From positions 186,001 to 250,000 of the forward strand of contig JAGDZO010000006.1 in the NCBI GenBank assembly GCA_049115815.1: 64,000 nt of DNA, written 5' to 3'. Below are positions 36,288 to 45,746 of the stretch, one piece after another. Source of the stretch: Marinoscillum sp049115815 (GTDB lineage Bacteria > Bacteroidota > Bacteroidia > Cytophagales > Cyclobacteriaceae). The notes under the pieces were generated by a model. That model worked only from the letters and a program-made list of their open reading frames with translations, was not told where the DNA came from and made no database searches. The first letter of the stretch is position 1. Each line of letters begins with the position of its first letter. Made by a program: the position numbers and the translations under genes.

Positions 36288-38210
36288 ATGAAATCACAAA
36301 TCTTTATTACTAGGATAAGATTCTCGATGCTTTTAATTGCATTGTTTATTTCTGAACTGGCATCTGCTCAAACGCGATTTGACGTGGCTTCAGAGTCTGA
36401 ATTCTTTTCCGCAAGAGAAGAGGCTGTCGGTGGAGATTCCATCGTTTGGAAGTCTGGAACCTATCGAGATGTATTCATGGTAATAGAAACAGACAGTTTG
36501 GTGGTCACCGCAGAAGAATTTGGATCGGTGATATTTAGTGGCTGGTCTAAAGTGGAGATTAATGCAGACCATGTAGTGCTTTCTGGGCTCCAATTTATTG
36601 GAGGTGATATCGGTACTGATCATGTGATCAGGAATTGGGGAAGTGATGTGCTGATTACTGAGATCAACATTGAAGCCTATCATAGTTATAAGTATCTCAT
36701 TGTTGATCAAGCTTCTCGGAGAACGACGATCAGTTATTGCAATTTTGAAAGTAGAATCAATTTGGCTGACCAAAACATCCTTTCCATACTCGTGGATGAC
36801 GAACCTGGTTATCATGTAATTCAATATTGCTCCTTTAAGAATTTTGATGGTAGTGGGGGAGACATGGGGATTGAACCTATTCGTATTGGGGTGAGTAGTC
36901 AAGCACACTTAGATAGTCGTACGATTGTCGAATATTGCTATTTCTACAATTGTGATGGCGATGGAGAGGCGATTTCTAATAAGGCTGCCCAGAATGTGTT
37001 TAGATACAATACTTTTATTAATAACTACAAAGCTGAATTAGTTCTGCGTCATGGTGATGAGGCTGTAGTTTATGGTAATTTCTTTCTTGATGGCATGGGC
37101 GGAGTGCGCGTGCGTGAGGGACAAAATCATTTTATCTACAACAATTATTTTTCAGGATTATCAGGTCGTTCGATTTACTTGCAAAATGAGTCATCGGATC
37201 AACTGGACAGTATTCATATATACTTCAATACCATTATCGATTCAGAAAAGGTCAGACTCGGCGGACCTGGCAATGCTCCACCAAAGAATGTGGTTTTTGC
37301 AAACAATATTTTCACAGATCCCAAAAGCACACTTTTTGGAGACCCTACCGGAAACGAGCGATGGTTAGGTAATATCGCATCAGGAAACCTTGGAATTGAT
37401 GTTAGTGAGGGAATGACAGAGATCGATCCCAAACTTGTGGAGAATGATTCAGGCTACTTACAGCTAGACGAAAGTAGTGCTGCGATTGATGCTGCAGTAT
37501 CGGGCTATCCGCCAATTCCAGAGATAGAAGGTTTGGAGTTTGATGATTTGAGACTGGATCTTATGCAGCAGATAAGACCAGATGCCATTGAGTCAAAAGA
37601 TTTAGGAGCTTCCGAATATTCTATCACATCGCAAGTAAGCCCCCATGCAAAAGAATCAAATACAGGCCCAACTTTTCCTAAGCGCTTAACAGAGTTTTCT
37701 ATTTCTACAACTGTACTAGGCGAGGGTAGTATCAGTATTTCTCCGCAAAAAGACTCATATCTGCTCGGAGAGATTGTAACCTTATCAGCTACAGCTACTG
37801 ATGGATATCAATTTGCACGATGGTCTGGAGATATAAGTAGTCGTAGGAATCCAAAGACCATTGCTTTTACAAGAGATTTGAATGTAGTGGCCGAATTTGA
37901 AGAATCATTACCTCCACCGCCCATGGATCCTTTGGAAGTAAATGATGAAAGTACCGTCAAAGTGTATCCTAATCCAACCAGTGATATTCTGTATTTAAAG
38001 CTTCCAAAGAATCGACCTTCAGAGCTTTCAATCTTTATTTACGACATAAGAGGAAAAATAAATCAATCGCAGCGTATTGTAACTTTCCAGGATTCCCTGG
38101 AGATAGATATTTCCAACCTTTCTCCCGGACTTTATTTCCTAGCAATCAGTAGCAGCGAAAGTAAAAATCTTTTCGATGCGTCTAAAATGATAAAGATTGT
38201 CAAAGACTAA
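36288..38210 (+). CDS. PL6 alginate lyase, secreted through T9SS
   Basis: A 640-residue extracellular polysaccharide lyase. A signal peptide ends at ASAQ (residue 28). The right-handed parallel beta-helix of PL6/chondroitinase B type (about 30-430) carries the catalytic pair K222 (EAISNK) and R244 (LVLRHG), with likely calcium ligands D215 and E217. A bacterial repeat domain (about 465-535, GEGSISISPQ to NVVAEFE) follows, then a T9SS type A tail beginning VKVYPNPTSDILYLKLP. It would be released to or anchored on the cell surface to start alginate depolymerisation. It shares the operon with the cupin lipoprotein. Confidence 0.92.
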   Translation: MKSQIFITRIRFSMLLIALFISELASAQTRFDVASESEFFSAREEAVGGDSIVWKSGTYRDVFMVIETDSLVVTAEEFGSVIFSGWSKVEINADHVVLSGLQFIGGDIGTDHVIRNWGSDVLITEINIEAYHSYKYLIVDQASRRTTISYCNFESRINLADQNILSILVDDEPGYHVIQYCSFKNFDGSGGDMGIEPIRIGVSSQAHLDSRTIVEYCYFYNCDGDGEAISNKAAQNVFRYNTFINNYKAELVLRHGDEAVVYGNFFLDGMGGVRVREGQNHFIYNNYFSGLSGRSIYLQNESSDQLDSIHIYFNTIIDSEKVRLGGPGNAPPKNVVFANNIFTDPKSTLFGDPTGNERWLGNIASGNLGIDVSEGMTEIDPKLVENDSGYLQLDESSAAIDAAVSGYPPIPEIEGLEFDDLRLDLMQQIRPDAIESKDLGASEYSITSQVSPHAKESNTGPTFPKRLTEFSISTTVLGEGSISISPQKDSYLLGEIVTLSATATDGYQFARWSGDISSRRNPKTIAFTRDLNVVAEFEESLPPPPMDPLEVNDESTVKVYPNPTSDILYLKLPKNRPSELSIFIYDIRGKINQSQRIVTFQDSLEIDISNLSPGLYFLAISSSESKNLFDASKMIKIVKD

Positions 38211-38562
38211 TTGAATAGTAATACTGGGATATCATTTCGGTTCTATTGGCTGAACTACGTTCTTCTTAGTTAGTAAAGATGGCGCTTCTAATTTCCTTCT
38301 TTAGGGTGGCTAAATGAGCCAACGATTCCTTTTCAGTCAATGTGATGAATTGTGCGATTTAAGGTGACGTCTGAATTATCAATTCAACAAATAGAGAGCG
38401 ATTGTTAGCGGAAGTTTTGAGTATTATTTAGGTAAATCATGCTATTTATATGAATAATTCAAGAAAAAAGTTCGGAATACTTGGAGATAAGATTAGTTAG
38501 TTATAAATTGGTCAACCAATTACTAGTCGATTAAAGGCCCAATTGGAAAAAAAAGCTAGAAA
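38211..38562 (+). promoter_or_regulatory. 352-bp intergenic region upstream of GntR regulator 2
   Basis: No gene is visible. The right end holds a perfect operator palindrome (separate entry) 42 bp before the regulator start. The rest is AT-rich with no clear hairpin terminator after the PL6 gene. Confidence 0.4.
38507..38520. promoter_or_regulatory. UxuR-type operator, perfect palindrome
   Basis: ATTGGT-CA-ACCAAT is a perfect 14-bp inverted repeat (the central CA aside), flanked by an A/T-rich AA...TA context. It lies 42 bp upstream of the second FadR-type regulator gene, suggesting autoregulation. Confidence 0.7.
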
Positions 38563-39288
38563 ATGGAATTGCTGAACAATTTTTCACAAATAGAAATCGA
38601 ATCTCCTTCTGACAAGATTATAGGTCAGATCAAGGAGTTGATTTCGTCCGGGCAGCTTAGCTCGGGTGATAGATTGCCTTCAGAAAGAATGTTAAGTGAG
38701 CGGTTGGGAGTGGGTCGAACGCATTTACGTGAGGCTTTAAGAAAATTGGAGTTTTACGGCATCCTAAAAACACACCCTCAAAGCGGAACGGTGGTTGCCG
38801 GTATGGGGCTGCCAGCATTGGAGGGTTTAATAGCTGATATGCTGAGTCTGCATGGTAACGACTTTAAGTCGTTGGTGGAGACCCGAGTAATATTAGAGTC
38901 AAATGCTGCAATGCTTGCTGCGATTCATAGGACAGAAGAAGATTTGGTTGAGTTGGAGAATGCGCTGGAGGCACATAAGGAGAAAGTAAGAAACAACGAA
39001 TCTTCGGTTGAAGAGGACTTGTTATTTCATTTGAAAATAGCAGAAGCAAGCAAGAATTCTGTCCTTAAGTCTTTGATGCTGATTATTACTCCGGATATCA
39101 TGGCATACTTCAAAACTCACGACGTATGTGGTGATGGGAAATCTGAGGTGGCTCTGCAACAACATGATATGCTACTTCAACACATTAGAGAAGGAAATTC
39201 GCAAGCAGCAGGGGAGCTATTAAAAGAGCATCTAAATGATATCGTAAGTTACGTGAATAGCCCTGATCTTGATTTTGCCAGACGCTAA
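38563..39288 (+). CDS. GntR/FadR-subfamily (FCD) regulator 2, UxuR-like
   Basis: A 241-residue paralogue of the regulator at 34382; long stretches are identical (IKELISSGQL, GDRLPSER, KLEFYGILKT). The winged helix spans about 15-80 and the FCD domain has DLLFHLKIAEASKN. The recognition-helix segment reads GVGRTHLREALRKL, differing from regulators 1 and 3. It precedes the PKD lipoprotein and SusC/SusD pair 1, whose upstream region carries an operator of the same type, so it probably governs the PL6/PL17 operon. Confidence 0.92.
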   Translation: MELLNNFSQIEIESPSDKIIGQIKELISSGQLSSGDRLPSERMLSERLGVGRTHLREALRKLEFYGILKTHPQSGTVVAGMGLPALEGLIADMLSLHGNDFKSLVETRVILESNAAMLAAIHRTEEDLVELENALEAHKEKVRNNESSVEEDLLFHLKIAEASKNSVLKSLMLIITPDIMAYFKTHDVCGDGKSEVALQQHDMLLQHIREGNSQAAGELLKEHLNDIVSYVNSPDLDFARR

Positions 39289-39389
39289 GAGTATACATAT
39301 TGAATCATTATACATTATTTAAGAAAATCAAACCTAACAACTAGAAGTACAATTTTTAACAACAATTATTTAAACAAACAGTAACAATT

Positions 39390-40478
39390 ATGAAAAACAT
39401 GTTAAATAACGCAATGAGAAAGACCATCTTGATGATGTCTTTGCTAGCATCTATGGCAGTGCTAATTTCTTGTGGTGAGGATGATGAGCCTGGTACAGAT
39501 CCAGATCCAGATCCCGCCACGGTAAACGCTGGATTTTCTTCATCAGTTGATCCGCTTGATTCTTATAAGTACACATTCACTAACAGTTCTGTGATTTTAG
39601 GAATTGAAGACCTATCTGCAGATTATGCTTGGGATTTCGGTGGAGACGGTACTTCTACTGACGAAAGTCCAGTTCATACATTTTCTGCAGCTGGAGAGTT
39701 TGAAGTGAAATTGACAGTAACTGCTGCTGATGGAACTGAAGGAACAGCTATGGAAACTATCACCGTAACTGCTCCAAAGAACAAATTCGTATCAATTTTT
39801 GATCAGTATGGAACTGGAAATGAGAAGCCAGGTGGAGGTAATGATAATGGTGAATTAAGACTGCAATTGGCTGATTCCATCAGAACAGGTAGATTGACTT
39901 ACAACTATAGACTGACTGTAGAAGGTATCGAAGGATATCCTAATGTTGCGGGTAATTCAACAACTAGTGATTACTCTATTTGCGAGTTAAGATTGAAGAG
40001 TGATCCACTTTCAAGCCATGGATGGAGAGAAGGTGCAGGAGCAGATGATTCTCATGAAGGAGAAATGTTCCCAGCTCCGAAAGCTGGCGAGTGGGTAGCT
40101 GTTGAGGTTAGCTGGGTTTGCGATGGAGTGAACTATCCTAAGTACACAGTGGTAATTGATGGACAAACTGTAGTTTCTAACGTGTCAAGTGCTACTGATG
40201 GTGGTGAAGGTGATGAGCCTGGTCACTTAGAGGCTACTAAAGATGGTGTTAAAAACTTCCAGTGGAAATACGGATCAAGTTCTGCAATAGAAACAGAAGC
40301 TGCTAACCGTTTCCATGTTGATGACATCAAAATTTATTCTTCTGATTCTGGATCTGAGGTGATCGCGTTTGAGGATGATTTCCAGGCTTATGATGTTGGA
40401 TTTGCATGGACAGTTGATGATGTTCCAACTACGTATCATGAGAATTCTATCGATGCTGAGGTTCTTGAAGAAGACTAA
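39390..40478 (+). CDS. PKD-domain lipoprotein, probable surface glycan-binding protein
   Basis: A 362-residue lipoprotein with lipobox LISC (Cys28) followed by GEDDEP, an acidic stretch typical of surface export signals in Bacteroidota. A PKD domain spans about 48-128 (FTNSSV...YAWDFGGDGTSTDESPVHTFSAAGEFEVKLTV). The remaining 230 residues look like a beta-sandwich of concanavalin-like type (ICELRLKSD, AGEWVAVEVSWVCDG, FHVDDIKIYS). It would hold alginate at the cell surface for the adjacent SusC/SusD pair, or could be a lyase of unrecognised family. No lyase motif is visible. Confidence 0.75.
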   Translation: MKNMLNNAMRKTILMMSLLASMAVLISCGEDDEPGTDPDPDPATVNAGFSSSVDPLDSYKYTFTNSSVILGIEDLSADYAWDFGGDGTSTDESPVHTFSAAGEFEVKLTVTAADGTEGTAMETITVTAPKNKFVSIFDQYGTGNEKPGGGNDNGELRLQLADSIRTGRLTYNYRLTVEGIEGYPNVAGNSTTSDYSICELRLKSDPLSSHGWREGAGADDSHEGEMFPAPKAGEWVAVEVSWVCDGVNYPKYTVVIDGQTVVSNVSSATDGGEGDEPGHLEATKDGVKNFQWKYGSSSAIETEAANRFHVDDIKIYSSDSGSEVIAFEDDFQAYDVGFAWTVDDVPTTYHENSIDAEVLEED

Positions 40479-40523
40479 AATCAAGTAATTGAGTTAGATT
40501 TAGAATAAACATAGTTCTTAAAG

Positions 40524-40551
40524 AGGAGCGTCCACTGGGTGCTCCTTTTTT
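40524..40551 (+). terminator. Intrinsic terminator after the PKD lipoprotein gene
   Basis: AGGAGCGTCC pairs with GGGTGCTCCT over about 8-10 bp with two wobble pairs, followed by TTTTTT. It is placed 45 nt after the stop codon. It separates the PKD gene from the SusC operon, which therefore has its own promoter. Confidence 0.75.
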
Positions 40552-40994
40552 GTTGCGTGAGTGCCTACTAATTAGGCTATTAATAACTCTGATGTCGACT
40601 AAAAATGCCATTGTCATCAGCATCAATTCCTGTAGATTAAGCAAGGCTTTATCAGTCTTGACCAATGATTTGATAATAGGAGTACATGTTCCGTGTATTG
40701 CGAAATCCGCAATAATCGAAAGTTTTACATATACTAATAAAAAACAATCGAAATAATTTGGCTATGAAATTGGCATACACTAAATTGGTCGACCAATCGA
40801 TAGTCAAACAATTTAGCTTTTTGACTTTGAGATTTGATCTGATGGAAATAACGAAAAACTTAATTGTCAATTGATTATTTCACTCAAAAGTTTAATGATA
40901 AGTTAAGGGCCAATAAGGATGCTTCTTGTAGAACAAGTGTTTGAGAAAGTCCTAACTAAGTAACAGACAACTATCACTTAATTAAATAACAATT
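40552..40994 (+). promoter_or_regulatory. Leader and promoter region of SusC/SusD operon 1
   Basis: About 440 bp without a credible gene. It contains a perfect UxuR-type palindrome at 40784 (separate entry), about 200 bp before the SusC start. That leaves room for a long 5' untranslated leader, common for susC transcripts. No confident -7 box could be placed. Confidence 0.4.
40784..40797. promoter_or_regulatory. UxuR-type operator, perfect palindrome, upstream of SusC 1
   Basis: ATTGGT-CG-ACCAAT is a perfect 14-bp palindrome, differing only in the central base from the site at 38507. The shared sequence suggests that one regulator binds both. Confidence 0.72.
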
Positions 40995-43900
40995 ATGAAC
41001 TATTTCTTACAAAGTACTGTCGAACGAGGAAAGTGGCTGAAAGGCCTCTTGGTAGCGTTCATTTGCTTCGTTTCTATTGGGGCTTATGCCCAGGAGATGA
41101 GTCCTAAGACCATTACTGGCCAGATTAAAGATGAAACTGGTGAGGGTCTTCCTGGAGTTACTGTAAGGGTGCAGGGCACTACTACGGGAACTATTACGGA
41201 TTTTGACGGAAATTTCAGTTTATCTGCGTCCGAATTTGCAGTTCTGGAAGTTTCGTCGATCGGTTTTGAATCTCAGACGATTAAATTGAACGGTCGAACT
41301 AGATTAGATCTTTCGCTTAGCGTAGATGTCACAGAACTTAGTGAAGTAGTCGTAATAGGTTATGGAAGTGTACGGAAAAGCGATATAACTGGAAGTGTCT
41401 CTTCTGTTAAAGCAGCCGACATCCAAGCCTTTCCATTATTGAGTTCAGCTCAGGCACTTCAAGGAAGAGCAGCTGGTGTTGTGGTGCAATCTGAAAATGG
41501 AGGTGAGCCGGGCGCTCCAGTTGGCATTAAGATAAGAGGTACCACTTCATTTACAGCAAGTAGTTCTCCATTAGTAGTAGTGGATGGGTTTGTAGGTGCT
41601 TCAATGCCCCAGCCAAATGATATTCAGTCTATAGAGATATTGAAAGATGCATCTGCTACGGCCATCTATGGTTCTAGGGGATCGAATGGTGTGATCATGG
41701 TAACCACTAAAAAAGGTGTGCCGGGTAAGATTTCGGTTGAGATTAACTCGACGTTATCTTCTTCAGAAACTTCCAATCGTTTGGATCTACTAAATGCTGA
41801 CGAGTATACAGATTTTCAAACCATCTTAAACCCAGCATATGTACAGGGACCTGCTGATACTGATTGGCAAGATGTGTTGTTCAGAAATGGTTCGCTTCAG
41901 AATCACCAGTTCTCTGTTTCGGGAGGAAGTGACAACATTAATTTTTATGCATCAGCGAATCACTTCACTCAAGAAGGGGTCATCATAAATTCAGCTTTCG
42001 AAAGAACCACATTCCTAGCCAATATAGATGCGAAGGTTAGTGACAAATTGAAAATTGGAGTGAATTTATTCAACAGACGAAGTAAGAAAGAGGGAGTATC
42101 CACTCAATCAACTGGTTCTACTGCCAATGGTGGTGGTGATGATGTTATTGGTTTAATGTTCAGATTTAGACCAGATCTAGGTATTTACAATGATGGACTT
42201 CCTGAAAATGGTTTTACTTCTCAAAATGTAGGTGGGCTACTTGATAATCCTTATGCTGTCGCTACACAACGTGAAAATGTAACTAAAGAGGATAGAGGAA
42301 GAGCCAACCTATATTTGGATTATGAAATTATTCAGGGGTTGAATTTTAAAACAACCCTTGGAGTACGTACTATCAATGAAAATGTAGCGACTTATATACC
42401 TTCTACATTAACTGAAACTGATGGTGGTGTTGGAGGAACAGCAAGAATCAGAAACCGCCAATCTAACTACCTTCTTAATGAGAATTATGCAACCTATACG
42501 CGTAGTATTGGAAAAGGTAATTTAAGCTTTATGGTTGGACACTCATATCAAAGAGATTTGACTGAGCGTTTTGCGGCAGGAGCACAGGGCTTGATAAAAG
42601 ATAGCTTTAGCTATCATAATCTTGCAGGTGCGGCAGTTCCATTGACTCCTTCTTCGAGCTATTCTGAAACCGAAATTTTGTCTCAGTTTGGTAGGTTTGA
42701 CTTTGATTGGAATGACAAATACATTCTGAGAGGTACGGTTAGAAGGGATGGATCTTCTAGATTCTCAGAAAATGAGAAATACGCTATTTTCCCTTCTGGA
42801 GCAGTGGGTTGGAGGATTTCAAACGAATCTTTCCTGAAGGAAAGTGCCATCATTTCTAACTTGAAATTGAGAGCTAGTTACGGTGTTACAGGTAACACGT
42901 CAATTCCAGCATATTCTTCTTTCGCATCATTTGATGATGTTACTGGACTTGGTAACGGTGGTGTTGTAGCAGGAGTTGTTCCTGACCAACCTGCCAATGG
43001 GAACCTAAGATGGGAATCTTCTTATCAAACCAATATTGGTGTTGATTTGGGAATTTTTGATGATCAGTTCACCATGGAATTCAACTATTACAATATCGAT
43101 ACACGTGATATGTTGATGCCAGATTTTAATACTCCACTTTATCTTGGAAACTTGACTCGATTTGCCTTGAAGAACGTTGGTGAAATGAACAATGAAGGAT
43201 TTGAGTTTTCATTTGGTTCAACTAACATCTATACAGATAATTTCAAATGGACTACTGATTTGAATTGGTCAACAAATGAATCTCAAATCGTAAGTCTAAT
43301 CGATGGTCTTGATGTATTCTTGGATGCGTCTCCAGGCTACTTCAGTAGAGACCGTACGCACTTGCTAAGAGAAGGTGAAGCTCCGGGTGTGTTCTGGGGG
43401 TACGTGTACGAAGGAGTTTATAAAGGCGGTGCCTTAGCGGAAGGAACGGCCATGCTAGAAGGAGGAACTATTGGCGATCCGATCTTTGCGGAGGTAGCTG
43501 ACGAAGATGGAAACTTTGATGGCGTGATTGATACGCGTGACCAGCAAATAATAGGTAACCCTATTCCTGATTTCACTTATGGTATCAATAATAACTTGTC
43601 GTATAAAAATTTCGATCTAAACATCTTTATCCAAGGCGTTAAAGGAGGCGATATATTCAACCTGACTAGAGTTCAGCTTATGAATGGTGATGCTAACGCA
43701 TTGACAGATATCAAGGACGCATGGACAGTGCAGAATCCTGAAAGCGATATTCCTAGAGTAGGAAATAACTCTCAAAGAGAACTATCTACTCGTTTTGTTG
43801 AGGATGGAAGTTATATCAGATTGAAAAACGTGTCTTTGGGCTACAATCTCCCTACAGATTTTATCCAGAAATTGGGATTGTCTAGCGCACGATTATCTGT

Positions 43901-44087
43901 AAGTGCTCAGAACTTACTGACAATAACCAATTATTCAGGTCTGGATCCTGAGGTAAGTTATTTCGGAGGCGGAGGTGAAAGTACCAACGCTAATAACCCA
44001 ACCAACCCAAATACTACGAATGGTTTCGATTACGGTAATTATCCAACAATCAGATCATATACTTTCAGTGTTAATTTGAAATTTTAA
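40995..44087 (+). CDS. SusC-like TonB-dependent outer-membrane transporter 1
   Basis: A 1030-residue outer-membrane importer of oligosaccharides. After a signal peptide (to about residue 33, AYAQ) comes a carboxypeptidase-regulatory-like domain (TGQIKDETGEGLPGVTVRVQGT, about 40-115), a TonB box region EVVVIGYG, the plug domain with GRAAGVVV, IRGTTSF and YGSRGSNGVIMVTTKKG, and a 22-strand barrel ending in an aromatic FSVNLKF. It pairs with the SusD-like lipoprotein 12 nt downstream. The PL6 and PL17 lyase genes that follow make alginate oligosaccharides the likely cargo. Confidence 0.95.
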   Translation: MNYFLQSTVERGKWLKGLLVAFICFVSIGAYAQEMSPKTITGQIKDETGEGLPGVTVRVQGTTTGTITDFDGNFSLSASEFAVLEVSSIGFESQTIKLNGRTRLDLSLSVDVTELSEVVVIGYGSVRKSDITGSVSSVKAADIQAFPLLSSAQALQGRAAGVVVQSENGGEPGAPVGIKIRGTTSFTASSSPLVVVDGFVGASMPQPNDIQSIEILKDASATAIYGSRGSNGVIMVTTKKGVPGKISVEINSTLSSSETSNRLDLLNADEYTDFQTILNPAYVQGPADTDWQDVLFRNGSLQNHQFSVSGGSDNINFYASANHFTQEGVIINSAFERTTFLANIDAKVSDKLKIGVNLFNRRSKKEGVSTQSTGSTANGGGDDVIGLMFRFRPDLGIYNDGLPENGFTSQNVGGLLDNPYAVATQRENVTKEDRGRANLYLDYEIIQGLNFKTTLGVRTINENVATYIPSTLTETDGGVGGTARIRNRQSNYLLNENYATYTRSIGKGNLSFMVGHSYQRDLTERFAAGAQGLIKDSFSYHNLAGAAVPLTPSSSYSETEILSQFGRFDFDWNDKYILRGTVRRDGSSRFSENEKYAIFPSGAVGWRISNESFLKESAIISNLKLRASYGVTGNTSIPAYSSFASFDDVTGLGNGGVVAGVVPDQPANGNLRWESSYQTNIGVDLGIFDDQFTMEFNYYNIDTRDMLMPDFNTPLYLGNLTRFALKNVGEMNNEGFEFSFGSTNIYTDNFKWTTDLNWSTNESQIVSLIDGLDVFLDASPGYFSRDRTHLLREGEAPGVFWGYVYEGVYKGGALAEGTAMLEGGTIGDPIFAEVADEDGNFDGVIDTRDQQIIGNPIPDFTYGINNNLSYKNFDLNIFIQGVKGGDIFNLTRVQLMNGDANALTDIKDAWTVQNPESDIPRVGNNSQRELSTRFVEDGSYIRLKNVSLGYNLPTDFIQKLGLSSARLSVSAQNLLTITNYSGLDPEVSYFGGGGESTNANNPTNPNTTNGFDYGNYPTIRSYTFSVNLKF

Positions 44088-44099
44088 AGAATACCCAAT

Positions 44100-45647
44100 A
44101 TGAAAAGATATAAATCTTTGCTTTTGTTGATACTAGGTTTGTCAACATATGCATGTTCTGATTTACAAGAAGAACCAGTAGGAATATTGGTTCCGGAAAC
44201 ATATTTCACTGATGTTGCTTCTGTAGAAGTTGCGATGAATGGAGTATATGCAAGATTGCACCATCGTTTTTTCTTAGCCAGAGAAACGTCTCTTCAAATC
44301 ATGTTGCGAAGTGATATGGTAGATATTGGAGATCCTGGTACTCGTCAAGAAAGAATTGATCACAATGAATTCAATGATATAGCTGATAATGGAAACACGA
44401 TTGTTGCATGGGGAGCGATGTGGGATATCGTTTCGGCATGTAACCTTACCATTTTTGGAGCGGACATTGCGGAAGGCGATGAAGCCCGTTTGAATGTCTT
44501 AAAAGGACAGGCTCATTTCATTAGAGCATTGACATATTATCATTTGGTACGACAGTTTGGGCCGATCATTTATATTGATGCACCCGTTACTGATGTGGCG
44601 GCATTAAGTACAGCTTCGCCTAACAGTGTGGAAGATATTTACGCTGGAATTATTTCTGATTTGGAGTTTGCAAAGTCAGTATTACCAAATACAGTAACTA
44701 ACAAATCTATTCCTTCAAAACCTGCCGCCAGTGCTTACCTAGCTTCAGTGTATTTGACTACAGGAGATTACGCTAGTGCGCTAGCCGAGGCGGAAGAGAT
44801 TATTAGTAGATCTAATGATGATGGTGATGGATCATACAACCTTAATTTGGAACCTGATTTCCAGAATTTATTCCACTATGCTGACGTGAAAGGTTCGAAT
44901 GAGCCGATATATGTATTGGATTTCATAGGTCTTTCTCAAGCTACCAACTGGACAACTGATTATTTAGCTCCACTTTCTGGTATTTCAAGTAGTGAAGCAT
45001 ATCCGCATAAAGGAGGCTGGGCTGTTTTAGTCCCTTCTATTGAAGTATTTAACACATGGAATGGTCATGATTATAGAAGAGCGGTGAGTTTTGATACTAC
45101 TGCAGTGAAGTCAACATTAAATGGTGGAAATCCTGTTGATTACACGCAGTTTAGTCAAGTTGATCCAATCAACCCGAACAGACCGTTTATAGCTAAATAT
45201 CACAGGTACCCTGGACTTAATACTTCAGCTAATGGTAGGGAGTCAGAACTGGATTATCAGCTTATGAGGTATGCTGAGGTACTACTTATTGCTGCTGAAG
45301 CGGCTGTAGAGCAAGGAGATAATAGTAAGGCTCAGATGTACCTGAATAAGGTAAGGGCACGAGCTAGAAATGGAGCTGTTGATGGTGATAATGTGAAATA
45401 CCCACCAAGTCCTATTCCTGCAGATCATACTGGTACTGTTACTGTAGAAGACGTACTAGAAGAGCGCAGATTAGAGCTTGCTTTCGAAGGCAAGAGATGG
45501 TATGATATAGTCAGAAGAGATTTAGGACAATCTGTATTCAGCGCATCAGGATTAGAAGGAGAGAAGCCTGGTTTCGCATATCCAGATGATTATTTAATCC
45601 CGATACCTGCTGATGAAGTCTTGAGAAATCCTAATCTAGGTAATTAA
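44100..45647 (+). CDS. SusD-like glycan-binding lipoprotein 1
   Basis: A 515-residue RagB/SusD surface lipoprotein with lipobox TYAC (Cys19). The N-terminal SusD-like domain has FTDVASVEVAMNGVYARL and the TPR-like GQAHFIRALTYYHLVRQFG. The C-terminus has the family block VLEERRLELAFEGKRWYDIVRRD and IPADEVLRNPNL. It caps SusC 1 and binds the same glycan, presumably alginate. A strong intrinsic terminator follows 20 nt after its stop. Confidence 0.95.
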   Translation: MKRYKSLLLLILGLSTYACSDLQEEPVGILVPETYFTDVASVEVAMNGVYARLHHRFFLARETSLQIMLRSDMVDIGDPGTRQERIDHNEFNDIADNGNTIVAWGAMWDIVSACNLTIFGADIAEGDEARLNVLKGQAHFIRALTYYHLVRQFGPIIYIDAPVTDVAALSTASPNSVEDIYAGIISDLEFAKSVLPNTVTNKSIPSKPAASAYLASVYLTTGDYASALAEAEEIISRSNDDGDGSYNLNLEPDFQNLFHYADVKGSNEPIYVLDFIGLSQATNWTTDYLAPLSGISSSEAYPHKGGWAVLVPSIEVFNTWNGHDYRRAVSFDTTAVKSTLNGGNPVDYTQFSQVDPINPNRPFIAKYHRYPGLNTSANGRESELDYQLMRYAEVLLIAAEAAVEQGDNSKAQMYLNKVRARARNGAVDGDNVKYPPSPIPADHTGTVTVEDVLEERRLELAFEGKRWYDIVRRDLGQSVFSASGLEGEKPGFAYPDDYLIPIPADEVLRNPNLGN

Positions 45648-45666
45648 CATTCTTCAGTTAGTCAGT

Positions 45667-45700
45667 AAGAGTTCTCCAACTCGGTTGGAGGACTCTTTTT
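45667..45700 (+). terminator. Strong intrinsic terminator after SusD 1
   Basis: AAGAGTTCTCCAAC (45667-45680) pairs with GTTGGAGGACTCTT (45684-45697) over 14 bp with a TCG loop and one wobble, running into TTTTT. It lies between SusD and the PL6 gene, so lyase expression depends on read-through or a promoter in the short gap. A SusCD-heavy transcript is expected. Confidence 0.88.
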
Positions 45701-45746
45701 ATCATTTTCCATTGAGCAAGTGGATCCAACCTATCATCAAAAACTC

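Noticed and set aside
36390..36908. A 172-codon open frame antisense to the PL6 lyase gene
   Set aside because: Shadow of the lyase coding sequence, with no signal, motif or sensible composition.
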